64,000 nt of DNA from Peromyscus leucopus (Eukaryota > Chordata > Mammalia > Rodentia > Cricetidae): NCBI RefSeq assembly GCF_004664715.2, contig NC_051082.1, forward strand, positions 2,948,124-3,012,123, read 5' to 3'. The notes under the pieces were generated by a model. The model saw nothing but the letters and a program-made list of their open reading frames with translations. It had not been told where the DNA came from and ran no database searches. Shown piece by piece: positions 45,906-57,480 of this stretch (within the stretch, counting starts at the first letter, position 1; every line of letters begins with the position of its first letter). Position numbers and translations under genes: made by a program.

Positions 45906-47944
45906 CGTAGATTGTCAAACACAGGTCTTTCCTTGTCTGTGTGCCTCAGGGTCCACAGTTCAACAGCAGCCATGCCCTGAAGTCTTCTGTGTAGATAAAT
46001 GCTGCCCCTGACCTACAGCCTCCGTGGCTCCCCAGGACCCCGAATCATCAGGGCTGCAGATCTTAGAATGGCTGGCAGCATTCCTGCCCTGCACACAGAC
46101 CTGTCTGCCGGAAGCCCCTCTTCCTGCTGCCCTCTCCAGGAGCTTCATTCCTCACACAGCTCGTCTGTGGCGCCTGCTGGCCTGTTAGTCTTCCTGGTGG
46201 CCTACCAGACCATCTAAGGCAGCCACCTCCCAGCTCCACGCCCCTCTTCCTTGCCCGCCCTCTCGTTGGGTAGCTTCCTTTCTCCCACATCTATAGTTCC
46301 TTCAAACACGCTTTAGCCCTTGTGGGGGCCTGCACCTCAAGGTTCTCCAAGGTGGGCAGGATTGGAGCCTTGTCCAGTGTCTGACATGGTCTAACACTGT
46401 TAGGGGTGAGCTCCAGGATTCTCCTGGGACACCAGACTGTTCATACGGCACAGTGTCTGTCTGTAACCACTGCCCATAGTGGTGCACAGCCTCCTGGAAT
46501 CAATAGCAATACCGTATTGTCATTGAGTGCTGACAAGGAGATGCCTGTCTGTACTGGATGGGTGTGGCTGACTGTTTTCAGCCACAGTTGATGAACTGGA
46601 GATGTGGACCTCAGGATATGGACCATGCATGTAGACGATCAACAAACCCTGGCTGAACCGAATCAGAAAAAAACAAAACAGAACAAAAACAAAAATAGGA
46701 AGCTCTGGGGGCTGCCTGAGGGTGGCTGGGTGTCTCTTACCCTTCCAGAACAAATGCCAGGGTGTAAACCAGGCCTGGCAATACTTCTCCCATGCCTGGG
46801 TCCCAGCCAACTCATGCGTTGGGAAAGTCAACATGCAATTTAGCCTCTGAGACACTGGCTTGAGGTTCTCATCCCAAACTACAGCCACAAATGAATGCCC
46901 GAGGGCCTCCTTAGGGTCCAAGTCCGTCTCAGAGTCTGTGGGTCCCAAACACAGGGTGCCAGATTCCCCATTGTTACAGACACAGCACACCTGTTGTCCA
47001 CTGGGTGCCCACTCTGTGACTAGACTCAACTGGGTACTTACCATCAACCTGACTGGGCCATGTGCCCACTTTTTGGACAGAGAAAGGGAGATTCACCAGA
47101 GCACACAGGACACTGGCCAGATAGAAACAGTCCCCAGGAAAAGGGCAGGACATGGGACAGCTGTAATGCTGCAAGCCACTGGCTACGGAGGTGACCAGGA
47201 GTCCGGGGCATGCGTCACCATCTCTCAGGGCACAGGACCTCATGTTTGTGATGAGAAGTCCATGGCAGGCCTCACTCCAACCCGAGCATGGCTCCAATCC
47301 CTTCTCACTCTCAGCACCTGAAGGTCATGCTTGTTTTACAAATTTGGGTAGTAATAGGAGGATCTAAGTTACTGAGTGGTTCAGGCTGCATGCTACCTGG
47401 GTCCCAAGCCTCAGCGTTTCCATGGTGATGTGGAGTCCCTCAGAGGCTCAGTAGCCATTGTAGGAGTCAGCTTTTCTGGATGAAGTTAAAGATGTTGGGA
47501 TCGGTGACGATGATGAAGATCACAGCAACTTCATCAGGAGAGAGTTGGAGGCACAAACGACAGGCTGAGTTCCCTCCACCCCCAAATCCAAACTCCAAAT
47601 GCTCCAAAATCTGAACTCTGTCGGTTACCAACACACAGGCCAGAGTGGAAAATTCCACACCTGACCTCAATAGGTCACAGTCAAAATGCCACGAATATTT
47701 GCTATAGCAATCTTCATCTGCATGGGGAAGGTAAAAATGAAAAAGAAGCAAATGTCAGATTTAGTCTTGGGTTCAAGGTAATTTATTATGAATATGTGAA
47801 TATCCTAAAACCTGAGGCATTTGCATCCCAAGCCTTTCAGGCAGGGGGCCTACACCCCACTACATGTGAACCCTTCAGTAAGGGACAGGCTTCTGCTGGG
47901 TCTCTGCCCACAGCTGTGGGAACCAAGCTTCTGTTATGCAAAAT

Positions 47945-48110
47945 CAAAATTATTACTATTTGTGTGTGCATGTGTGCAGGAACATGTTCATGTGTGTGGG
48001 TGCCTGTGGGGCCTGAGGACAGCCAGCCTAGGGTATTGTCCCTGGAGCACTGCCCACTCTAATTTTGAGACGAAGACTGATCCCAAACTCACCAACCAGA
48101 CCCGATCCAT
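47945..48110 (-). repeat. B4 SINE 3'-part, reverse
   Basis: TG-rich tail (TGTGTGTGCATGTGTGCAGG), then GGGGCCTGAGGACAGCCAGC and TTTTGAGACGAAG...CCCAAACTCACCAACC match the 3' half of a reversed B4. Confidence 0.5.
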
Positions 48111-48479
48111 CTCTACATCCCCAAATGAAGCTCTTCAGATCATAGAGTGAGTGAACAGCAGCGAGGCTGTGAACGTGAGGCTCTCGGGGTTCAAAGCCTC
48201 ACCAACACACAGACAAGAGAACAGCTCATTACCTTGTCTGTGTGTTGCCAGTCACCAGTGGAACATACTGTTTCTCTTTGTTTCCTTGGGCGTTTCTTTG
48301 ATGTCTTTATGACACACATATACACATCTGTTTTCAAAACAGTTATCCAGAGGGAGGATGGCACAACCCGGCCCATGCAGGGTCCAGGAAGGAGAGGACC
48401 AGCCCTGTTGCCCATGGCGATATACCTCCCCACCTCACTGTCCCTGACAAGGGACAGATGCTAATGAGAGTTTCATTGG

Positions 48480-48700
48480 CTCTGGTTTGTTTTAATTGAA
48501 CCAGATCTATCCAACTTTACTGTGGCCTTCTGATGAACAGGGGAACAAAATCAATAAACATACCGAAAAATTGGGGCGTGTTATACGGCTAATTCAAATT
48601 TTATGTTATAATCATGCTTTAATGTGTCTTCTAATTGGGATAATTAAGCTGCCTGTGACAGTGTTGACTGGGACAGAAGCTGCCGCTGTGCCAGGATGAT
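48480..48700. promoter_or_regulatory. Candidate conserved non-coding element upstream of Sez6l
   Basis: Repeat-free AT-rich stretch about 8 kb upstream of exon 1 with many TAAT/ATTA cores: TTTTAATTGAACC, GGCTAATTCAAATTTTATG, TAATCATGCTTTAATG and CTTCTAATTGGGATAATTAA. Dense homeodomain-type cores in unique DNA are typical of developmental enhancers. Inferred only. Confidence 0.4.
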
Positions 48701-50659
48701 CCGCTGAAGGCTTTTTTTGCCGATTTCGGATGCTTTTCGTTATTTGGTTGGGGTGTTTCGAGGGTAGGAGTGCCTTGGTGTGGAAGGAAGATCCCAGAAC
48801 TCTGGATCTTCCTAGACAAGCCTCAGATCTAATGCAAGGGCTGACCAGGAGACCCTCCATGACCCCGAGGCTCTGTCAGATGCTGAATGAGCAGGAGCCG
48901 GGTGCTGTGATGGGCACCAAGAGGCGGAGTTAGCCATTGGATGTGGGAGAGCCCAAGTATGGTGAGGACCATGGGCCTGACACAGAGAGTCTGGGTGGGT
49001 GTCCCAGAGGAGGCAGCTCCTCAGAGAAGTTCAGAGGACAGCCCAAGTCAGAGGAAGCCCATGGTAGCAGCTGTGAGGTTCCAGCCAACGCAGCAGCACT
49101 GTTCTGTGCTGGAGATGAAAGGGTGGTGAGGATTTCTGCACAGAGGGACTGAGTGGCCTGGATCACGAAGGTCATGGATGATATTCATGACACTCAACAC
49201 CTGCAGCTGAGGCTTTACATTTCTGAGGCTCATCTTCCCTCCTCCCTTACCCCTTCCTTCAGCTCTCCTCCTCCCCTCCCTTCTCCCCTGCTGTCCTCCC
49301 TCCTGCCCTCCCTTCTTACCCCTGTAAAATGACGCATTGGGCGCTCATTCTCTGCAGGTCTCAGGTGTCTCCCCTTGGACTCCGCCCTGGTCCTTCTGTT
49401 ACTGACCTTTTCAAAACACGCTCTGGCACCCTAGGTTAAGTGCCAGGTTACGGGTACCCCTTAGAGCTCTGGCTGCCCATGGGGTGCCACCACTCCCACA
49501 GCGCCTTACTATGTTCTGGGCATGTGATGTTGCAGCTCTCTGGATCTGCGTGTTAAATATTCGGTCACTCATCCATCCCATAGTCATCCTCTCATGGGGC
49601 CCTCAGCAGCTGACCTTGAAGCAAGGATTGGGGTACATGGTGAAAGAGAGAGGTGAGCCTGGGAAAGAGAGAGCAGCCATGAAGAGCATCACCCCCATTC
49701 TGTCTGGGGCTCCACACTCCCGGGCAGGGCAAGCAGGGCCCTGCAGTACCGTGGCCTCAAGGTCATTCCCTGTAGGCAAGAGATTTGGGGATCTTCATGT
49801 GCAGTACCGGCTTCTACCAGTCCCCAATCCCTTAACTGCTGGGTGTCATGAGGTGACTTCCCAGACATCTGGGCTGCCACGCTGTCGGGGATGCAGATGT
49901 GAATAGCTAGGGGTTGCTCATGGAGGCAGGAAGGGCTTATTGACACAGGACAGGCAGTGGACTGCGGTGTTCACATTGCATTCAACACGTCTGTGCACAC
50001 AGCATCTGAAGCTCACCTTCTGACCCATGCCTGCCCAGTGAGTGACCGACCACTCACTCCTGTCCTGCCCCGTGACTACCCCCCACTTATCATCGATATG
50101 TTATCTGCATTGGTATCCCTTTGTCATGCTTATTGGTGTGTGCAGACTTCAAGGTTTCAGGTCCCTTGTCTGACTCTTGCAGAGACAGGCTCCCCAGGGA
50201 CAGGCAAGCAAGCTGGACAGTCTGCATTCCCCACACTGGAGACTCAGACGAGGGCTGAACAGCTCCCGAGGCCTGAGCTATCCCAGGCCAGGCTGCCCAT
50301 AGCTGTCCTGGCTTCTGCCCATGGCTGCGGGGAGTTCATGCAGCAGCAGCTAGACAGGGAGCCAGGTTGCACACTGCTCTGACAGGTGCACAGGAGGGCC
50401 AGGTGGCTGACACCAGGTAGGCCCCTCCTTCCTGGAGAAAGAAGATGCAGCTGTCTCCAGGTTGAGCCAGTGAGACGCTCAGCCGTGTGTGCCTCTCCAC
50501 CTTTTCCGGCCCACAGGGACTGACTGGGAGACGTATTGACTTTCTCGATCCCGAGGCTAAATCCTGACAGTGAGCTGGTGTCCTTACTATTTGACTGGTC
50601 TGCAGGGTACGTTGAAGTAGATGGAGCTCTGCGTGCAGACAGACATGCTACTCTAGTGA

Positions 50660-50800
50660 AACAATGTTTCTCTGGGTAGCCCTGGCTGTCCTGGAACTCG
50701 CTCTGTAGACCAGGCTGGCCTCAAACTCAGAGATCTGCCTGCCTCTGTCTCCTGAGTGCTGGGATTACAGGTGTGCGTCACTATGTCCGACTTCATCTTT
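50660..50800 (-). repeat. B1 SINE, reverse
   Basis: AATGTTTCTCTGGGTAGCCC, GTCCTGGAACTCGCTCTGTA, GACCAGGCTGGCCTCAAACT and GAGTGCTGGGATTACAGGTG are reversed B1, well preserved. Confidence 0.9.
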
Positions 50801-50802
50801 TT

Positions 50803-50860
50803 TTAATAGGTGGTGAAACTGAGGCTCAAAGGAAGAGTCCCAAGTGGAAGTGCCCTGAAG
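50803..50860 (-). repeat. MIR fragment, reverse
   Basis: AATAGGTGGTGAAACTGAGG with CTCAAAGGAAG is the reversed MIR. The B1 lies directly beside it, so the B1 may have inserted into this MIR. Confidence 0.5.
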
Positions 50861-50949
50861 GGCCAGGCTCTGAGGCCTCCACTTGGCAAGTCCAGCTGCT
50901 CTGGGTTGGAATAGAAACAAGACTTCCAGAGATCCAGGGCACTGCACGC

Positions 50950-51065
50950 AGCTGCTGTTATTGATGTATACTCACGCGTAATGAACTTCAGTGACCCGAG
51001 TAATTACAGGTGAGGTTGAAAGTGTAAATAGGATCCTCATTAATATAAAGCAAAGTTCTCTGCTA
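50950..51065. promoter_or_regulatory. Candidate non-coding element, AT-rich
   Basis: Unique stretch with GAGTAATTACAGGTGAGG, CCTCATTAATATAAAGC and CACGCGTAATGAACTTC. TAATTA cores; inferred only. Confidence 0.25.
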
Positions 51066-51364
51066 TACAAATGACCAGAAAAGGCATTGGCCAAGCATAT
51101 CTTTAAAATTTTTATTTATTTACTCATTTAACTTCCAGGAAAAGAAACATTTCAGAGTGTTTATAAAACACACAGAACAAGAGAAAGCAAAGCCAGACCC
51201 AGTTCTTCAAATGTATACGAGTACAGCTGTCAGGGTGTGTATGGACATCACCACACACACGTATAGGGTGAGCCTGTCCCACTGAGTAAGAGAGTGTATG
51301 GACCCAGGACCTGTCCTCAAGTGGTCACCCATAGGAAGCAAGAACATGTTGCTGTTTGTCTTTG

Positions 51365-51795
51365 TTCTTTTAGGGAGCCAGCTCCCAAATAAATACACAT
51401 GGAGGCTTATCCTTAATTATTAATGCCTGGTCTTAGCTTGGCTTGTTTCTTGCCAACTTTCCTTAACTTAAATTATCCCGTCTGCCTTTTGCCTCTAGAC
51501 GTTTCCCATTCTCTTACTTCTGTAAATCTTACTCTTACTCTGTGGCTTGCTGTAGCTGGGTGGCTGGCCCCTGATGTCCTCCTCATTCCCTAGCTCCTTC
51601 TTCTTTCCTCCCAGATTTCTCATCCTATTCATTCTCTCTGCCTGCCAGCCCTGCCCATCCTTTCTCCTGCCTTGCTATTGGGCGTTCAGCTCTTTATGAG
51701 ACCATCAAACATTTTACATAGGCACAGTAACACAGCTTCACAGCGTTAAACAAACGCAACATCAACAAAAGTAACACACCTTAAAATAACAGTCT
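51365..51795. mobile_element. LTR-like interspersed repeat common in cricetid genomes
   Basis: CCCAAATAAATACACATGGA, GGTCTTAGCTTGGCTTGTTT, TAACTTAAATTATCCCGTCT, GGGCGTTCAGCTCTTTATGA and CAGCTTCACAGCGTTAAACA, ending CACACCTTAAAATAAC, follow a repeat that I know from hamster and deer mouse sequence. No coding remains are present, so it is best read as a solo LTR or non-coding repeat. The family name is uncertain. Confidence 0.65.
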
Positions 51796-52171
51796 ACAAC
51801 AAGAACAGTTGAAGGTGCACAAGATACATCATGTTGATCAGATACAGGGAAAAGACAAGCTTTACATGTCACGGCAGTGTTGCGAAACTCTAAAACTCCA
51901 CCCAGGGAGCCGTAAAAAGAGCAAAAGAGGAGAAACCGCTTCTAAATAATCACTTGCTTTTCTTTCATAAGCTATCCCCCTCAACCCACACAGATGTGAA
52001 GAGAATACATTGGAAGGGGCAGAAGAATGTGATGGGCAGGGTCAGTGAGTAAGGGAATTGGGGGTCAGAAACACTTGCCACAGACGAGGGTTCTGAAAGC
52101 CAACTCTCTCCCCTCCCCTCTCCTCTTCTCCTGGTCCTCCTTCCCTTTCTCATCTCCTCTTTCTTCTTCCT

Positions 52172-52245
52172 CCTGCTCTGGGAATTGACCTAGCGTCTGA
52201 CACATGCTAGGCAAGCATCCGTCCACTGAGCTGTCTGCCCAGCTG
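52172..52245 (-). repeat. ID SINE, reverse
   Basis: CTGGGAATTGACCTAGCGTC, CACATGCTAGGCAAGCATCC and CCACTGAGCTGTCTGCCCAG are the reverse of the tRNA-Ala-derived ID element (BC1-related). The B-box region is changed, so transcription is unlikely. Confidence 0.75.
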
Positions 52246-52559
52246 TGGAAGTTTCTTGAGCTGGGGATTTCCTGGAGCCTTTGGCACAGTGCAGACTCAA
52301 GCAGCGCTCAGCTGCACTGACCGGAGGGAGCTTATGCTATCTGATGCATAGAGTGAGGGCATGTGCAGACAGTCAAGGGGCTCCTGGACCGTCTTCTACC
52401 CCAGCCCCCTTTAAAGTCCCAGTTGGAGTTTATTTCCCGTCGCATGGCCACTGTCTACAGAGACTGCTCATCAAAGCAGCGAGGGATACAATGAATCAGA
52501 CCTTGGGACCCGTTCCTGAAACCCGGCTTGTATTCTGAAAGTGGCAGATACTGCTTGAT

Positions 52560-53920
52560 TGTGGTTGTGCGCCCATGTGTGTGGCTGTCCTATTGTTTCA
52601 GTGCCGTTTAATAGAGGATCGTCCCTTCTCTATCGATCTGTCCTGGTGATTTTGTTGCAGATCAATGGGCTGTAAACTGCTGGTCTATTTCACTACTTCT
52701 CAACTCTATCCTATTCCGTCGATACACATTGTGTTTAGGCCACTGTCGCATGGGGTCCTGCTGCCCGTGACCTCATCTTACAGTCCGGCACACTAAACCC
52801 CTTCATTTTGTTCTTTCGTCAAAACGGTTTCACATGAGGATCCATCTCAAGCACCACAGAAATATTCTTAACCCTCTAGGTCCTTTGTCTTCCATATCAA
52901 TTATACAAATTTCAACAGGCAAAGAGTCAATGAGGTCTCTACTGGGAATCCATGGAACCTGTGGCTTGATGTTCAGGGCCCTGGGTAGCTTTTCTAACCA
53001 GCACGTTAGTTCTACATTCCTACTCTTCCTCCACCTCCAAGGTCATCGGCACCTCCTCTGGCTCGTTTGTGTTTAGGACAGAGTTGGACACCTTTTGCTG
53101 ATTTTTCACCAAGAACTGGTTTTGTTTCCATGGATTCTGTTTCCTCTCCTTTCTCCCTCCCTCCTTCCCTCTCTCCTTCTTTCTCTCTCTCTCTCTCCCT
53201 TCCTTCCTTCCTTCCTTTCTCCTCCCTCCCTCCCTCCCTCCCTCCCTCCCTCCTCCTTTCCTTCCTTCTTTTTAAGTATTTTCTTTCTCTGAGTGACCTT
53301 GGTTTAATCAGATCTTCGTGTTCTCAGTCTGTAAAGGCGCGAACTGGCCTTACTGCCTCGAGAACTTCCTCCCTTTCTAATGTGCCACAACACTGGATGC
53401 CACCAAGTTCTGGTCCAGCCTCGGTTTCCAAACACAGGAATTTTCTAGATGTCTGTTCTTGCTTTTTGATTTCACTCCACTGTGGTTAGAGACTATGCTT
53501 TGCAGTATTAAATCGTATTTACCGAGACTTGTTTGATGGCCCAGAAAATGATCTCTATTGGTAAAATATTCCATGTGTACTTGAAAAATAAGTATTCTGC
53601 TGGTGTTTGGTCTGCCATTCCATAAATGTCAATTAGGCCCATTTGGTTGATTGTGTTTCTCAGCTCCCAATACCCGTATTGATTTTATGTCTGCCGGTCT
53701 ATTAATGATTGGGCTGGGGGGACTGAAATCTCGGGTTGTAATTGTGGGCTTGTCTGTGTTTGATTTAGTTCTATCAGTTGCTGGTTCTCATATTTTGAAG
53801 TTTTGTGATAGATAAATACACATTTACAATTGTTACATCCTTTCAATGAATTTACCCCTTTATCACCGTGGAATGACCCTCATTATCCCGAGGAGGGTTC
53901 TCCAGCCTGAAATCAACATT
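52560..53920 (-). mobile_element. Old truncated L1, reverse, with ORF2 remnants
   Basis: Landmarks run in correct reversed L1 order: CAATGGGCTGTAAACTGCTG (late ORF2) near 52,660, CAATTATACAAATTTCAACA near 52,900, CAAGAACTGGTTTTGTTTCC near 53,110, GGCCCAGAAAATGATCTCTA near 53,540, and TTTACCCCTTTATCACCGTG near 53,850. The minus-strand frame 53,574-53,377 contains RDHFLGHQTSLGKYDLI and SNHSGVK, clearly related to the end of the L1 endonuclease domain (the ILGHKTSL and SDHNG motifs). Deletions, stops and a pyrimidine array at 53,150-53,270 make it dead. Confidence 0.82.
53150..53270. repeat. CCTT/CCTC/CT pyrimidine array inside the L1
   Basis: Consecutive CTCT, CCTT and CCTC blocks, each nearly pure, within the reversed L1. 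Confidence 0.92.
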
Positions 53921-54004
53921 GTTAGGATATGATCTGCTCTCCCAAAGCACAGGGATGAAGTTATCAAAAGTGTCTAGATTTGTAAAGTTGATAGGTACCT
54001 TTTG

Positions 54005-54193
54005 GTTAAGGTTGGTGATGCTGGCAATGATGGCAATGATGGTGGTGGTAATGGTAATGATGGTGATGGTGATAATTGTGGTGGTGGTGGTGGTGATGAT
54101 GATAGTGATGGTGATGGTAGTGATGGTGGTAATGGTGATGCTGGTGATGATGGTGATGATGATGGTGGTAGTGATGGTTATTGTGGTGGTTGC
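54005..54193. repeat. GATGGT-type array, left part
   Basis: GGTGATGGTGATGATGGTGG-like units. Continues at 54,596 beyond an LTR-like insertion. Confidence 0.93.
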
Positions 54194-54595
54194 TGTAGGA
54201 TGTCTTTCTGTATGCTGCGAATATATGTGGTTCCCATTGGATAATAAATAAAGCTGCCCTGGCCTATGGCAGGACAGGATGGAGCCCGATGGGAAAATCC
54301 AAGAGAGACAGTGAGAGGAGAAAGGGGAGTGGAGGGAGACGCCAACCCGCTATCCAACGAGCAGCATGTGATGGAGCACAGGTAAAGCCATGGATCACGT
54401 GATACATAGATTAATAAAACTGGGTTGAATTCAGTTATAAGAGCTAGCTAGCAAGAAGCCTGAGTCATAGGCCGTACAGTTTGTAATTAATATTAAGCCT
54501 CTGAGTAATTATTTTATAAGCGGCTGCAGGTCCATGGGTGGGAGAGATTTGTCTGAACCTCGGGGCGGGTGGGACCAGAGAAACTTCCCTCCTCA
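54194..54595 (+). mobile_element. Solo LTR-like element splitting a GATGGT array
   Basis: Begins TGTAGGATGTCTTTCTGTAT and ends AAACTTCCCTCCTCA, with TG...CA termini and a length of 402 bp. Internal landmarks GGATAATAAATAAAGCTGCC, TAGATTAATAAAACTGGGTT, AAGAGCTAGCTAGCAAGAAG and TTTGTAATTAATATTAAGCC are those of a well-known rodent LTR family (name uncertain). No coding sequence of a retrovirus is present. GATGGT repeats on both sides show that it inserted into a pre-existing array. Confidence 0.75.
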
Positions 54596-55030
54596 GGTGA
54601 TGATGGTGATGGTGATGATGATGGTGGTGGTGATGGTGATGATGATGGTGATGGTGATGATGATGGTGATGGTGATGATGGTGATGGTGATGGTGATGTG
54701 GTGATGATGATGGTGTGGTGGTGATGATGATGGTGGTGTGATGTGGATGATGGTGATGATGATGTGATGGTGATGATGGTGATGATGATGATGGTGATGG
54801 TGATAATGGTGATGATGATGGTGATGGTGATAATGGTGATGATGATGGTGATGGTGATAATGGTGATGATGATGGTGATGATGGTGATGGTGATGATGGT
54901 GGTGATGGTGGTGATGGTGATGATGGTGATGGTGATGATGGTGGTGATGGTGGTGATGGTGATGCTGGTGATGATGGTGATGTTGGTGGTGATGGTGATG
55001 ATGGTGGTGACAGTGATGGTGGTGAAGAAC
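54596..55030. repeat. GATGGT-type array, right part
   Basis: About 430 bases of GATGAT, GGTGAT and GTGGTGAT units. Internal longer units exist: GATGGTGATGGTGATAATGG recurs three times near 54,790-54,860 with about a 33-bp spacing. The all-histidine and all-methionine/valine frames are artefacts. Confidence 0.95.
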
Positions 55031-56534
55031 ATAATGGACATTGGTGAACTGTTCCTGTCTTCCAGGAGCTGATAAATCTACTTCAGCTACTGACATAGAA
55101 ATGCAGACACGAGACTTGAATCTAAAATGTCCCCTAAGTCTTGTATTTCAAGCACCAGGTCCCCAGATAGTGGTGCTGTTTGGGGAGGCTGCACCACATT
55201 GCCGGGCTGGCTGGCAGCTGTGGACTCTCAGAGGCACTGTTGAAGGTTGTGCCCGCCTGTGTTCTGGACCAGCTCTATACTTCCTGGCGCCCGAGATGGG
55301 AGAGCCATCTTCTCATTCTCCCTTTGCCGCGGCTGGAGCAGCCCAGATGGAAGGCTTCACAACCCTCCACCCTCCGGGCGTGTGCACCAGCTTCCTCACA
55401 TTGAAGTTGTTCTCTGTCCTGAAAAGGGGACAGCACTTCCCTGTCCGTTGTCCACTAATCCCACCTCCATACTGTTTGCGCCCCCAGTGGTGTGAGGACT
55501 CGGGGTTTGTCAAGTCCACTGACTGACAGCTGTGGTTAACCTGAGGAAAACTGTTCAGTGGGGGGCATTCCCACTCCATATCTACAGGCGTGGGGCTGGG
55601 GCATGGAGATGAGGTGCTACAGAGGCTGGATTCCAGTTCACACGACTTGAGCAAGCCTGGTGAGCTGAGTGGCTACGTCACTTTCTCCCTAGAGTTAAGT
55701 TAATCTCTGGTCTTCTCTCCTAAGGCCAGTGATGGACCCAGATTTCAGATTCACTTCTGCTTTCTGCCTGTCATGGTGAGGAATGGCCAGGCCTCCAGAG
55801 TTCCTGTCCAGATGTGGCTGTGGAGAAAGGGCCCCTGCACCACCCTGCCTCTGTGGAAGTGGTGTAAAGAACAGCTCAACTTCTCAGGTGAGCCAGAGCC
55901 CCGCGTGTTCATTCCCGGATTGGTATTCAGACCCAGGGCCCTGGCTTCTACTTAACGCAACCTCTGTAAATTGCAAGTTAGGCCTGTCTGAGTCTGTGGC
56001 GACATTACTGTTGCACAGAACCCCCTTTTCAGATTGCTGAAGAAAAAAAAAGGGGAATAAAAACACATGACTATGTGTTCCTGTTCTTCAAATGCCACTT
56101 CTCTGAGGACACATTTATTCAGCAACACATCCTGACACCCCCACCCCAGGCACCCCCAAAGCCCCCTGCAGAGCAGAGCAGGCTCTTCTTTCTAAACAGC
56201 TGCCCGCAATCCCAGGCTGGGCTCTCGATCGGGTTCTCTCCAGTCTTTGGGAAGCATGAGAAGAATAATGCTGAGAGAATGCTGGGAAAGGCATACTTAT
56301 TCACCGTAAAGGGCTCTCCTGGATCCGGCCATCCTAATTCCCGGCTGCCTTTACGTGCTCAGTGTCCTTTATGAAGCGGTGCTCCGCAGAAGTGGCCACC
56401 CTTTTTAAATAAAATACCTTATTTGGCAAAACAGAAACCAGAACGTGCTTCATCCATCAGTCAATCAGACAGTTGGTCAGTCAGTCCATTTCTCTCTCTT
56501 TCTCCTCTTCTCTCCCTCCCTCTCTTCTTATACC

Positions 56535-56660
56535 CAGACATGTACAATGTATATACACATACACACATACATACATACATACATACATATATATTCATGC
56601 AAACATACACACATGTACATACACATACATAGATAGAGAGATACATACATACAATCATGT
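56535..56660. repeat. CATA tetranucleotide microsatellite
   Basis: ACATACATACATACATACAT within a CACATA/TATATA-rich region, with a GATAGAGAGATA interruption. Confidence 0.93.
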
Positions 56661-57124
56661 ATACGTTTTTAACTCATAAGTGATGTTGAGACAGCCAAGA
56701 GTCACTGACCTGGTGTCAGAGTCACGGGGAAGAGGAAACGTCATACACTCCCTCTCACCTGTCACAGGGTCTGCTTGTGGGTTAGCGTCACCCCTGCTGT
56801 TTTGGTACCATTTGCTCTTGGGTAACAGTAATAATGACAAGGGCTTCTGCAACAGAGATACTCCCAGGGGATGTCCGTGCCAAGCACGCCCAGATCCTCC
56901 CGCTCCAACTGTATTTGACCCCTGCAATCCCATGGGTACCACGGCGATGCCCGCCATGGACTGTGTCCAGGGCTGAGTACAAAGAGGCCGCTTGCTTCCC
57001 ATCAGCGACAGGGCTGGGCGGGGGAGGGCTGGGAGAAGCCGAGGTGACAGCCTGGGCTTCACCACCACCGTAGTGTCACACCAGCCTCACTCTCGAGCCT
57101 CTGAATTTCTTCATCAGGCAAATA

Positions 57125-57335
57125 ACTGGTGAGGGCCGGAGAGGCGGCTCTGTGTAAGAACACCTTGATGTTCCTGCAGGGATTCCTGGATCCGGTTCCC
57201 AGCACCCACACGGCAGCTCACAACTGTCTGTAACTCCAGGTCCAGGGGATCCAGCTCCCTCTTCTGACCTCCATGGGCACCAGGACACACCCACCGTGCA
57301 CAGACATACGTGAAGGCAAAACACCTATATATAGA
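57125..57335 (+). repeat. B3-family SINE, near full length
   Basis: GCCGGAGAGGCGGCTCTGTG head, CAGCACCCACACGGCAGCTC, CAACTGTCTGTAACTCCAGG, CCTCTTCTGACCTCCATGGG and a 3' end AGGCAAAACACC are the complete order, followed by a TA-rich tail. Confidence 0.88.
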
Positions 57336-57389
57336 TTTTTTATTTTTTTGTTATTTGAAAAAAGAAAAAGGAAAAAAAAAACTAGCTGG

Positions 57390-57480
57390 TGGGATTTGCT
57401 TGGAACCCAGTACTTAAAAGACAGAGACGGGGGATCAGGAGTCGAGGCCAGCCTGGGTGACTTGGCAAGGGCCTGTCCGA
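57390..57480 (+). repeat. B1 SINE fragment
   Basis: GGAACCCAGTACTTAAAAGA, GGATCAGGAGTCGAGGCCAG and CCTGGGTGACTTGG follow B1. Confidence 0.6.

Noticed and set aside
54514..55096. Poly-histidine, poly-threonine/isoleucine and methionine/valine frames
   Set aside because: Translations of the GATGGT array.
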